From SP197 sp965242595 (GTDB lineage Bacteria > Pseudomonadota > Alphaproteobacteria > SP197), in assembly GCA_965242595.1 (NCBI GenBank), contig OZ251464.1, positions 434,001 through 498,000 of the forward strand: a stretch of DNA of 64,000 nt, given 5' to 3'. The position numbers and the translations under genes were made by a program. The notes under the pieces are model-generated. The model had not been told where the DNA came from and did not search any database. It saw nothing but the letters and a program-made list of their open reading frames with translations. Of the stretch, positions 8,107-16,754 are shown in pieces. Every line of letters starts with the position of its first letter. Position 1 is the first letter of the stretch.

Positions 8107-10403
8107 GCCGCCTTCGCCCGCTCCGCCCGCTCGCGCGTTTCGATGGCCGCCAGAACGGTGGGCGGCGACATCGGCACCCTGGTCATGCGCACGCCGATGG
8201 CCCGCGAGACGGCGTTGGCCACCGCCGCCAGCGGTGGCACGATGGGCGTTTCGCCGACGCCGCGCACGCCATAGGGATGGCCCGGATTGGGCACCTCGAC
8301 GATGACGGTGTCGATGGGCGGCAGGTCGGAGCAGACCGGCATGCGGTAATCCAGAAAGCCGGGGTTCTGAAGCCTGCCATCGTCGCCATAGATGTATTCC
8401 TCGTTCAGCGCCCAGCCGATTCCCTGGGCGGCGCCGCCCTGATACTGGCCTTCGACATAATCGGGGTGGATCGCCTTGCCGGCGTCCTGCACCGCCAGAT
8501 AGCGCAGCACCCTGGTGGCGCCGGTTTCGGGATCGACCTCGATATCGGCCACATGGACGGCGAAGCTGGCGCCGGCGCCTTCGGCCTGGATTTCGGCATG
8601 GCCGGCGATGGGGCCGCCGGTTCTGGAGGCCAGCGCCGCCATCTCAGTGAAGGAAAGCGGGCTGTGGTGGCCGGCATTGGCGCCGGAGGGGCGCAGGCGG
8701 CCCCCTTCCCAGACCACCGCTTCGGCCTCGATGCCCCACAGGCGGGCGGCGCGTTCCTTCATGGCGGCCACCACCTGGCGCGCCGCCTGGATGGTGGCCA
8801 TGCCGGCCGAATGGGTGACGCGGCTGCCGCCGGTGGTGTCGTTGTGGCCCAGCGCGCCGGTGTCGGCGACGATGGCGTTCACCCGGCGATAGGGGATGCC
8901 CAGCTCTTCGGCGGCCATCAGGCACATGCTGGCGCGGCTGCCGCCGATATCGGGCGTGCCCAGCGACAGCAGCACCGTGCCGTCGGCGTTGACGTTGAGG
9001 GTGACGCTGGTCGCGCCGCCGTAATTGGGCCAGAAGCCGGCGGCGACGCCGCGCCCCCGATGGGGGCCGACGGGCGGGGCGTCGGCGATGCGCCGCTGCG
9101 CCTGGCGCAGACATTCCACGAAGCCGATGGGACCGAAGGTGGGGCCGTAGATCGACGCCTTGCCCTGGCGGACGGCGTTGTTCAGCCGCAGCTCGATGGG
9201 GTCCATCCCCAGCCGGGCGGCGATCTCGTCCAGCACCGATTCCACGGCGAAGGCGGCCATCGGCGCGCCCGGTGCCCGATAGGCCGCCGCCTTGGGCCGA
9301 TTCACCACCACATCGTAGCAGTGGAGCGTGACATGGCCGCAATCGTAGGGCGCCATGCCGCAGACGGCGCCATAGCTCACCGGCGAGCCGGGAAAGGCGC
9401 CGCCCTGATAGCGGAAGCTGCCCTGGCAGGCGGTGATTTTGCCCTCTCTGCTGGCGCCGATCTTCAGCGAAATGCTGGTGGACGAGGTGGGGCCGGAGGC
9501 GCGGAAGACCTCTTCGCGGCTCATGGTCATCTTCACCGGGCGGCCGGCCTTCCTGGCCAGCGCCAGCGCCACCGGCTCCAGGAAAACGGTGGTTTTGCCG
9601 CCGAAGCCGCCGCCGATCTCCGAGGGCGTGACGCGCAGGGCCGAAAGCTCCATCCCCAGGATGGCGGCGCACATGCTGCGCACGCCGAAATGGCCCTGGG
9701 TGCAGCACCACAGCTCTGCCTGTCCGTCCGGCGCGACGCTGGCGAGGCAGGCATGGGGCTCGATATAGCCCTGATGCACCGCTTCGGTGCGAAACTCCCG
9801 CTCGACGATCACGGCGGCGGCAGCGAAGCCGGCCTGGCAGTCGCCCGTGGCGATCCTGGTGTATTCGGCCACATTGGAGGGCCGGGCCGGCTTTTCGTCC
9901 AGGCCGGCGGTGAAAAGGTCGTCGTGGAGCAGCGGCGCGTCCGGGGCCATGGCCGCATCCACATCGGTGACATGGGGCAGCGGTTCCCAGGCGACCTCGA
10001 TCGCCTGCAGCGCGCGGCGCGCGATGGCGGGCGAGGTGGCGGCCACGGCGGCCACGGCATGGCCTTCGTACAGCGCCTTGTCGCGGGCCATGACGTTGCG
10101 GGCCACATCCCACAGGTTTTCCTCGCCTTCGGTCTGGGCGGTCTCGTCCGGGGCCAGCGAGGGAAAATCGGCCCCGGTCACCACCGCCTTGACGCCGGCC
10201 AGCGCCTCGGCCCTGGCGGTGTCGATGGCGACGATGCGGGCATGGGGGTGGGGGCTTCTCAGCACCAGGCCGGTCAACATGCCCGGCCTGGCGATATCGG
10301 CGCCGAACAGCGCCCGGCCCGTCACCTTGTCGGTGCCGTCGGGGCGCACGGGGCGGCTGCCCACCCACGCGAAATCGGTTCTGGGCTCGAAGTCGAAGGT
10401 CAT
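8103..10403 (-). CDS. Molybdenum hydroxylase, molybdopterin-binding large subunit (xanthine dehydrogenase family)
   Basis: Catalytic subunit of a three-part xanthine-dehydrogenase/CoxL-type enzyme that hydroxylates a heterocycle or aldehyde with water-derived oxygen. The N-terminal domain (about residues 15-125) carries VTGRALFGADI, RSPHPHARI and the later VHQGYIEPHACLA. The cofactor domains carry GGGFGGKTTVFLEP, AYRAPGAPMAAFAVES and the catalytic glutamate in GVRGVGETPIVPP. AYRAPG is not the AYRGAGR loop of true CO dehydrogenase, so CO oxidation is unlikely. The start at 10403 is preferred over 10427 because AGGACGGGAC lies just upstream. The 766-residue length is normal. Order on the complement: FAD subunit, 2Fe-2S subunit, this gene, MoaD-like protein. 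The substrate is unknown. Confidence 0.9.
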   Translation of the reverse strand: MTFDFEPRTDFAWVGSRPVRPDGTDKVTGRALFGADIARPGMLTGLVLRSPHPHARIVAIDTARAEALAGVKAVVTGADFPSLAPDETAQTEGEENLWDVARNVMARDKALYEGHAVAAVAATSPAIARRALQAIEVAWEPLPHVTDVDAAMAPDAPLLHDDLFTAGLDEKPARPSNVAEYTRIATGDCQAGFAAAAVIVEREFRTEAVHQGYIEPHACLASVAPDGQAELWCCTQGHFGVRSMCAAILGMELSALRVTPSEIGGGFGGKTTVFLEPVALALARKAGRPVKMTMSREEVFRASGPTSSTSISLKIGASREGKITACQGSFRYQGGAFPGSPVSYGAVCGMAPYDCGHVTLHCYDVVVNRPKAAAYRAPGAPMAAFAVESVLDEIAARLGMDPIELRLNNAVRQGKASIYGPTFGPIGFVECLRQAQRRIADAPPVGPHRGRGVAAGFWPNYGGATSVTLNVNADGTVLLSLGTPDIGGSRASMCLMAAEELGIPYRRVNAIVADTGALGHNDTTGGSRVTHSAGMATIQAARQVVAAMKERAARLWGIEAEAVVWEGGRLRPSGANAGHHSPLSFTEMAALASRTGGPIAGHAEIQAEGAGASFAVHVADIEVDPETGATRVLRYLAVQDAGKAIHPDYVEGQYQGGAAQGIGWALNEEYIYGDDGRLQNPGFLDYRMPVCSDLPPIDTVIVEVPNPGHPYGVRGVGETPIVPPLAAVANAVSRAIGVRMTRVPMSPPTVLAAIETRERAERAKAA

Positions 10404-10440
10404 GGTGTCCCGTCCTGTCGCTGGCATGGCGGCGTGGGCG

Positions 10441-10916
<476 letters not shown>

Positions 10917-10920
<4 letters not shown>

Positions 10921-11816
10921 GCTCTTGCCTCCGCGCGGGCCTTGGCGATGGTGGCGGCCCGGCGCGCCAGCACGCCCGCCACCCGGGTGCGATAGGCGGC
11001 CGTGCCGCGTTTGTCGTCGATGGGGCGGCAGGCGGCGGCCGCCGCCGCGGCCATCTCGCGCAGCGCCGCCTCCTCCAGCCGGCTGCCGATCAGCGCGGCG
11101 GCGGCCTCTTTCACCACCAGCGCGCGCGGGGCCACCGCCCCCAGCACAACCCGGGCGGCGGCGCAGCGGCCGTCGCTGTCCAGCGTCAGGGCGATGGCGG
11201 CGCCGGCGACGGCGATATCCATCTCGCTGCGGGGGATGAAGCGCAGATAGGCATCGCCCGAACGCGGCGCCGGCGGCAGCAGGGCCAGCGAGGCGACCAG
11301 CTCGCCCGTGGCCAGCACGGTCTGCCCCGGCCCTTGCGCCACCCGTTCCACCGGCAGGTGGCGCTCTGGCAGCTGCCCCGCGCCGCCCTCCTCTGGCCCG
11401 GCGCGGCGCGGGCCGACGATGCGCGCCGTGGCGCCGGCGGCGATCAGCGCCGGCACGGCGTCGGCCGCCGGCGAGGCGTTGCACAGATTGCCGATGGCCG
11501 TGGCGCGGCCCTGGATCTGGTCCGAACCGATCAGGCAGATGGCTTCCACCACCCCCGGCCAGGCGGCGGCCAGCCCGGCATGGGCGCCGATCCGGGCGGC
11601 AGGCACCGCCGCGCCGATGCGAAAGCCGTCCGGCCCGGCAGCGATGTCGTCCATGCCGGGGATGCGTTTGATGTCCACCGCCAGTTCGGGCGCGATGGCG
11701 CCGGCGCGCAGCTGCACCAGCAGATCGGTGCCGCCGGCCAGCACCTTCGCGCCCGCGCCTGCCTCCTGCAGCAGGGCGACGGCGGCTTCCAGAGTCTGCG
11801 GTGCCTGGTAGCGCAT
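10917..11816 (-). CDS. Molybdenum hydroxylase, FAD-binding medium subunit
   Basis: FAD-binding subunit (CoxM/XDH FAD-domain type) of 299 residues, taking electrons from the 2Fe-2S subunit. The flavin-binding motif AGGTDLLVQL lies near residue 28 and the second motif, ATAIGNLCNASPAADA, near residue 105. The C-terminal CO-dehydrogenase flavoprotein domain contains YLRFIPRSEMDIAVAGAAIAL. The gene opens the operon on the complement strand and overlaps the 2Fe-2S subunit by four bases. The start ATG at 11814-11816 is followed by RYQAPQTLEAAVALL, a standard beginning for the family. Because the three subunits come as medium, small, large, the enzyme resembles the CoxMSL layout, but the large-subunit active-site loop argues against CO as substrate. 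Confidence 0.92.
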
Positions 11817-11890
11817 GATTCCTCGGTATCCCCCCGGCCTCTGGCGCGCCGGCCCATGCTGGCACAGCCGGGCAGCGCCGGCCAGCGTCG

Positions 11891-11924
11891 GTCATTGGCC
11901 AGTGTCAGTCATTGGCCAGTGTCA
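11891..11924. repeat. 17-bp tandem repeat across the 3' end of the MFS gene
   Basis: Two perfect head-to-tail copies of GTCATTGGCCAGTGTCA (11891-11907 and 11908-11924) are followed by a degenerate start of a third, GTCGTTGGGCAG. On the complement strand the repeat contains the TGA stop of the MFS transporter (11922-11924). The next frame through the repeat would extend the protein by only a few residues, so unit gain or loss would leave the coding end intact. It looks like slippage near a stop codon, with no known function. Confidence 0.8.
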
Positions 11925-13478
11925 GTCGTTGGGCAGCGGCACGCGGCGCGGGTGGCGAAAACAGACGACGAAGGGCAGCAGCAGCGCCATCACCACGGCG
12001 ATCGCCATGAAGGCGTTGTTGTAGCCGATCATGGTCGCCTGGCGGCCGATCTCGTCTTGCAGGGCGGCCAGGCCGGGGGCGCTGGCGATATCCCACACCC
12101 CGGCCAGGCCGGGATGGCGCAGCAGCTCGTTGAAGGGGGTGACGAAGGCGCTGAGCTCGGCGTGGTTGATCTGGCTGCTGCGCACCTGCACGCCGATCAC
12201 CGCCGCCGTGCCGATGGCATAGCCGATGTCGAAGTTGAGATAGAACAGCGCGAAGCCCTGGTCCTGCACCCGCCGTTCCAGCCGCGACAGCGTAAGGCTG
12301 TTGAGCGGTGCCCACACGAAGCCCGCCGCCAGCCCCTGGATGAAGGTGGTCCAGGTCACATCCCAGGGGCGCAGGGCGGCCGTCCAGTGCCCCATCTCCC
12401 AGGCCGGCCAGGCGATGCCCAGAATGCCCAGAACCAGCAGCGGGCGCGGGTCGACCCGCTCGCGCAGCTGGCTCATGATGACGAGGCCGATGATCGAGCC
12501 GATGCCGCGCGGCAGCATCAGATAGCCGGTTTCCAGCGGCGGATAGCCGCCCACCTGCTGCAATTGCAGCGGCAGCAGGATCAGCGGCAGGAACATCATC
12601 GCCCCGATCAGAAAGATGAAGCCCTGGCCCAGGGCGAAGTTGCGGTTCAGGAACAGGCGCCCGTCGATGAAGGTGTCGCGCCCGGTGACGGTGTGGACGA
12701 CGAAGACATAAAGCGCCACGGCGGCCACGGTGGCCTCGATCACGATTTCGCCGGAGGTGAACCAGCCCAGCCGCTCGCCCCGGGCCAGCATCAGCTGCAG
12801 GACGCCGATGCCCACCACCAGGCTGGTAAAGCCCAGCCAGTCCAGTGGCGCCTTCTCCGGCTCGGTCCAGGGCACCAGGAACCAGGTCATCGCAAAGCCG
12901 ACGATGCCGGCGGGGATGGCGAAGTAGAAAATCCACGGCCAGCCCCAGTCCTCGATCAGGATGCCGCCCACCACCGGCGCCACCACATTGGCGGTGACGA
13001 ACCCCAGCGCCCACAGGCTGGTCGCCTGGCTGTGGCGGGAGCGCGGAAAGGCGGCGACGGCGATGGACTGGCCGATGGGGATCATCGGCGCCGCCACCAC
13101 GCCCTGGGCAAAGCGCCAGAACACCTCCTCCCACAGCTCGGTCGCCATGCCGCAGCCCACCAGGGTGACGACGAAGCCCGCGATCGAAAGCAGGAACAGA
13201 CGCTTGCGCCCCAGCCGGGCCGACAGCCAGCCGACGCAGCCGGTCACCACCGAAGAGCCGATGACATAGGCGATCACCACCCAGGCGATCTGGTCGGTGG
13301 TGGCCGAAAAGGTGCCCTGCATATGGGGCAGCGCCACGGTGACCGCGTTCCAGGTGAAGGCATACATGGCCGTGCAGGCGGTGGCGCAGAACACGGTCGC
13401 CACCGCGCGCAGCCCGATGCGCTCGTCCCTGGCGCCGGGTGGGGCCGTGCCGCCGCTGCTGTCGATCTTCTGGGCCAT
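11922..13478 (-). CDS. MFS drug-type exporter, DHA2 (EmrB/QacA) family
   Basis: Proton-driven membrane exporter of 518 residues with about 14 transmembrane helices, the DHA2 layout. Family motifs are visible: TTDQIAWVVIAYVIGSSVVTG, GWLSARLGRKRLF (motif A in the first loop), RFAQGVVAAPMIPIGQ, and ILIEDWGWPWIFYFAIPAG. The start ATG at 13476-13478 gives a short hydrophilic leader before the first helix; the same reading frame runs on upstream without a start supported by the family. No membrane-fusion (EmrA-like) gene is adjacent. The hydroxylase operon follows on the same strand after about 100 bp, and a divergent esterase-like gene starts 96 bp upstream. The cargo is unknown. Confidence 0.9.
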   Translation of the reverse strand: MAQKIDSSGGTAPPGARDERIGLRAVATVFCATACTAMYAFTWNAVTVALPHMQGTFSATTDQIAWVVIAYVIGSSVVTGCVGWLSARLGRKRLFLLSIAGFVVTLVGCGMATELWEEVFWRFAQGVVAAPMIPIGQSIAVAAFPRSRHSQATSLWALGFVTANVVAPVVGGILIEDWGWPWIFYFAIPAGIVGFAMTWFLVPWTEPEKAPLDWLGFTSLVVGIGVLQLMLARGERLGWFTSGEIVIEATVAAVALYVFVVHTVTGRDTFIDGRLFLNRNFALGQGFIFLIGAMMFLPLILLPLQLQQVGGYPPLETGYLMLPRGIGSIIGLVIMSQLRERVDPRPLLVLGILGIAWPAWEMGHWTAALRPWDVTWTTFIQGLAAGFVWAPLNSLTLSRLERRVQDQGFALFYLNFDIGYAIGTAAVIGVQVRSSQINHAELSAFVTPFNELLRHPGLAGVWDIASAPGLAALQDEIGRQATMIGYNNAFMAIAVVMALLLPFVVCFRHPRRVPLPND

Positions 13479-13574
13479 GCTGCCCCGGCACTTGACCACA
13501 GGGGCGGGCGCGATGGAATGATGGCGCCGCGATGGCATCCTGCGCCCGTGCGCGGCGCTGCGAGGAGGAGGACG

Positions 13575-14690
13575 ATGGAGGTTCGCGGCTGGACCCACAC
13601 CCGCTTTGCCGCCTGCCGCCAGGCGCTGGCGGCCAATCTGGCGGCGGGCCTGGATCTGGGCTGTGCCCTGGCGGTGGTGCGGGAGGGCGAGATCGTGGTC
13701 GATCTCCAGGCCGGCTTCGCCGATGCCGGCCGCCTGCGCCCCTGGCGCGAGGACACCCTGGTCAATGTGTGGTCGGTGACCAAGGGTGTGACGGCCCTGG
13801 CCGTCGCCATGGCGGTGGAACGCGGCCAGCTCGGCTATCGGGCGCCTGTGGCCGCCGTCTGGCCCCAATTCGCGGCCGCCGGCAAGGGGGACATCGCCCT
13901 CGATCTGGTCATGTCGCACCGGGCCGGCCTCAACGGGCTGGAGACGGCGATGGACCTCCAGGGCGTCTATGACTGGTTTCCCTATGTGGACGCCTTCGCC
14001 GCCATGGCGCCGCTGTGGCCGCCCGGGCGCCACTGCATCTATCACGCCCTGTCCTTCGGCCATCTGGCCGGCGAGGCGCTGCGCCGGGCCGATGGGCGCA
14101 TGCCCGGGCGCTTCGTGGCCGAAGAGATCGCCGCCCCGGCCGGCCTCGATCTCTTCCTGGGCCTGCCCGCCGGGGAGGATTCCCGCGCCGCCGACATCGT
14201 GGCCGCCCCCGGCTGCGACGACTGGCTGAAGGAGCTGGAGGCGACCGGCCACGACCAGGCCATGAAAAACCCGGAGGTCTCCCCCACCACGCCCAACCGG
14301 CGCGCCTGGCGCGCGGCCCAGATTCCTGCCGGCAACCTCCATGCCGGCGCCCTGGCGCTGGCGAAGCTCTACGGCATCCTGGCCGCCGGCGGGGGCGAGC
14401 TGATCTCGCCCGCCGGGCTGGCCGCCGCCACGGCCGAACGCTATGACGGCCCGGATGCGTCCATGAACCTGCACACCCGCTTCGGTGCCGGTTTCCGCCT
14501 GGGCGGGCCGGAAAGCCAGCTGGGGCCCAACCGGGCGGCGTTCGGCCACAGCGGCTGGGGCGGCGCCTTCGCCTTTGCCGATCCCGATGCCGGGCTGGGC
14601 GTGGCCTATGTCATGAACCGCATGCTGGGCTTCGAAGACGACGCGCCGCGCCATGCCCGCATGATCGACGCCATCTACGGCGCCCTGTGA
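13575..14690 (+). CDS. Serine hydrolase with beta-lactamase fold (EstB/class C-like)
   Basis: A 371-residue penicillin-binding-protein/beta-lactamase-fold hydrolase. The nucleophile motif is S67-V-T-K70 in VWSVTKGVTALA. The tyrosine motif is YHALSFGHLAGE, and a C-terminal GHSGWGGAFAFADP takes the place of the KTG box, as in EstB-type carboxylesterases rather than true beta-lactamases. There is no signal peptide, so it is probably cytoplasmic. The start ATG 13575 has GAGGAGGAGGAC immediately upstream. It is divergent from the MFS exporter and is followed 40 bp later by the amidinotransferase-family gene in the same direction. Ester or small amide hydrolysis is likely; antibiotic resistance is not supported. 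Confidence 0.87.
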   Translation: MEVRGWTHTRFAACRQALAANLAAGLDLGCALAVVREGEIVVDLQAGFADAGRLRPWREDTLVNVWSVTKGVTALAVAMAVERGQLGYRAPVAAVWPQFAAAGKGDIALDLVMSHRAGLNGLETAMDLQGVYDWFPYVDAFAAMAPLWPPGRHCIYHALSFGHLAGEALRRADGRMPGRFVAEEIAAPAGLDLFLGLPAGEDSRAADIVAAPGCDDWLKELEATGHDQAMKNPEVSPTTPNRRAWRAAQIPAGNLHAGALALAKLYGILAAGGGELISPAGLAAATAERYDGPDASMNLHTRFGAGFRLGGPESQLGPNRAAFGHSGWGGAFAFADPDAGLGVAYVMNRMLGFEDDAPRHARMIDAIYGAL

Positions 14691-14730
14691 CGCGGGGGCG
14701 ACAGGAAGCGGGCCGCGACAAGGAGAGACC

Positions 14731-15723
14731 ATGACCGGCATCTATGGACAGACCATCAAGCTGTTCGGCTCCCATCCGGAGCCGGGCTTCGAAAGCGCCG
14801 ACCAGCAGACCGCCGTATGGGGGCGGCCATGGGGCTGCGACAACGATGTCGGCAGGCTGCGGCTGTGCCTGATGCACCGCCCGGGCCCGGAGATGGAGAT
14901 CGTGGATCCGGCCCGGCGCATCGAGGAGATCGGCTCCTATGGCGATCTGGAGCAGGGCTGGTATTTCCAATCCGACACCGTGCCCGACTGGGACGAGTTC
15001 CGCGCCCAGCACGACAGCCTGGTGGAGGTGCTGCGCCGCGAGGGCGTAGAGGTGGTGTTCCTGGACAGCATCGAAGCCGACGGCATCAAATCGGTCTATA
15101 CCCGCGATTCGTCCTTCGCGGTCAAGGGCGGGGCCATCGTCGCCCGGCTGGCAAGGCGCATCAGGCGCGGCGAAGAGGCCCATGTCAGCCGCACCCTCGC
15201 CCGCCTTGGCATGCCCATCCTGCGCACCCTGCACGGCACCGCCCTGGCGGAGGGCGGCAGCTTCGCCTGGCTCAACAGCGAGACGGTGGCCATCGGCCGT
15301 TCCATCTGCGTCAACGACGAAGGCATCCGCCAGATCGCCGAGGTGCTGCGGGTGCAGGGGGTGGAGACGATCTGCGTCGATATGACCGGCTATGCGATCC
15401 ACATCGATGGCGCGCTGACCATGATCGACCGGGACCTGGCGATCGTCGATGCCGACAAGCTGCCCTATGTCTTTCTGGAAAGGTTGAAGGCGCTGGGCAT
15501 CCGCACGGTGGAGATTTCGGACCGCGACAACCACTGGGTGGTGAACTGCCTGGCGGTGGCGCCCGGCCGCGTCGTCATGCCGCGCGGGCTGTCGAACCGC
15601 ACGGCCGACCGGCTGGCGGCGCTGAACGTGGAGGTGATCGAGATCGATTACGACAAGGTGCAGCTGAACGGCGGCGGCATCCACTGTTCCACCTGCCCCC
15701 TGGCGCGCGATTCGCTCACCTGA
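14731..15723 (+). CDS. Amidinotransferase / dimethylarginine dimethylaminohydrolase-family enzyme
   Basis: A guanidine-group-modifying enzyme of the pentein fold, 330 residues. The C-terminal nucleophile is in GGGIHCSTCPL (Cys319). The catalytic His is in YAIHIDGALTMID, and acidic substrate-binding segments include VYTRDSSF and LAEGGSF. Family members hydrolyse arginine or dimethylarginine, or transfer an amidino group. The pattern alone does not separate deiminase from amidinotransferase. The start ATG 14731 is preceded by AAGGAGAG. The esterase upstream is co-directional, and the phytanoyl-CoA-type dioxygenase downstream is convergent. With the arginase-family gene at 21.7 kb and the DUF1989 gene at 36.9 kb it makes a third possible guanidino-compound enzyme in the window. 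Confidence 0.85.
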   Translation: MTGIYGQTIKLFGSHPEPGFESADQQTAVWGRPWGCDNDVGRLRLCLMHRPGPEMEIVDPARRIEEIGSYGDLEQGWYFQSDTVPDWDEFRAQHDSLVEVLRREGVEVVFLDSIEADGIKSVYTRDSSFAVKGGAIVARLARRIRRGEEAHVSRTLARLGMPILRTLHGTALAEGGSFAWLNSETVAIGRSICVNDEGIRQIAEVLRVQGVETICVDMTGYAIHIDGALTMIDRDLAIVDADKLPYVFLERLKALGIRTVEISDRDNHWVVNCLAVAPGRVVMPRGLSNRTADRLAALNVEVIEIDYDKVQLNGGGIHCSTCPLARDSLT

Positions 15724-15765
15724 CCTGCCGTGGCGCGGGCGCTGCGGGCATGAGGGCCGGAACCT

Positions 15766-16632
15766 TCAATCGTCCTGCCAGCCCCACATCCAGCCGCCCT
15801 TCATGTCCTGCAGAGGCACCCGCCCGCCGTCGCTGGGGTAATAGCCCAGGCCGCCTTCCCCGCCGCGATAGACGGCATAGCCCATCAGCCGCTGCACATG
15901 TTCGGGCAGGCGGGCGGCGATGGCGCGCGGCACCGAAAGAATGTGGTTCACCTCCTGGCGCAGCCAGCCCAGACAATAGGTGTTGATGAGGCCGGCACGG
16001 GGCGCCGCTGCGCGGTTGGCACCGCCGCCATGCCAGGTGGAGCCCAGATAGAACAGCGCCGAACCGGCCGCCATCGGCGCCTGCACCGTCTCGTCGCCCT
16101 GGGCGGGCTGGCGATGGCAGGTCCACAGATGGCTTCCCGGCACCAGCCGCGTGGCGCCGTTTTCCGCCGTGAAATCGTTCAGCGCCCACATGACGGAAAC
16201 CTGCAGCTCCATCCCCGGCACATGGATGGGATAGATGGTGTCGTCGCGGTGCAGCACCTGGGCGTCTTCGCCGGGATGGATCTCGATCGCCGTGCAGCTT
16301 CCCACCAGATAGGCCTGGCAGTGGGGCAGCAGGATGGCATCCAGCACCGCCATGGTGGGGCGGTGGCCCACCAGCTCTACCGCGGCGGGCGAGATATCCA
16401 GCACGCTGTTGACGCGCAGGGTGGCATAGCCGTTGAAATCGTCCTCGGTGGAACGCCCGACGGCATCGAACGGCCCGCGCAGATCGGCCAGCGCCTGCCG
16501 GGCGGTGGGGGCCGGGGCGAAACCCTCTACGATGGCGGCCCCGTCCCGGCGCAGGGCGGCGACGATGGCCCCGGCCGGCGCATGGCCGGGAAGGCGGGCC
16601 ACGGCGCACTGCGGCGCCCGTTCGTCCGGCAT
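15766..16632 (-). CDS. Phytanoyl-CoA dioxygenase-family protein
   Basis: A Fe(II)/2-oxoglutarate-type oxygenase of 288 residues. The metal triad is His-x-Asp in QVLHRDDTIYP with the distal His in GSTWHGGGANR. The intervening strands read MELQVSVMWALNDFT and NGATRLVPGSH, the standard PhyH core (the double-stranded beta-helix). The start ATG at 16630-16632 gives a short leader before AIVAALRRDGAAIVEG. It is divergent from the Old-Yellow-Enzyme-type gene with a 122-bp gap, so the two may share control. Bacterial members hydroxylate varied substrates (ectoine, alkylamines, lipid-like acids); none can be chosen from the sequence. Confidence 0.85.
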   Translation of the reverse strand: MPDERAPQCAVARLPGHAPAGAIVAALRRDGAAIVEGFAPAPTARQALADLRGPFDAVGRSTEDDFNGYATLRVNSVLDISPAAVELVGHRPTMAVLDAILLPHCQAYLVGSCTAIEIHPGEDAQVLHRDDTIYPIHVPGMELQVSVMWALNDFTAENGATRLVPGSHLWTCHRQPAQGDETVQAPMAAGSALFYLGSTWHGGGANRAAAPRAGLINTYCLGWLRQEVNHILSVPRAIAARLPEHVQRLMGYAVYRGGEGGLGYYPSDGGRVPLQDMKGGWMWGWQDD

Positions 16633-16754
16633 GGCTCGCTCCAGCGTTGTGAAGGCGGGCGGCCATGATGGCGCGTGCCGCCGCTCCCGTCCATCCGCTT
16701 GCCTGCGAGGCGCTGGGGCGTAAGCTTGCCGCCACAGAGCGGGAGCATCGCGCC

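Noticed and set aside
10404..10427. Upstream start for the hydroxylase large subunit
   Set aside because: The downstream ATG at 10403 has a good ribosome site (AGGACGGGAC) and the extra eight residues add nothing.
13575..14690. Beta-lactamase resistance gene
   Set aside because: The SxxK and tyrosine motifs are there, but the KTG box is replaced and no signal peptide exists, so an EstB-type esterase fits better.
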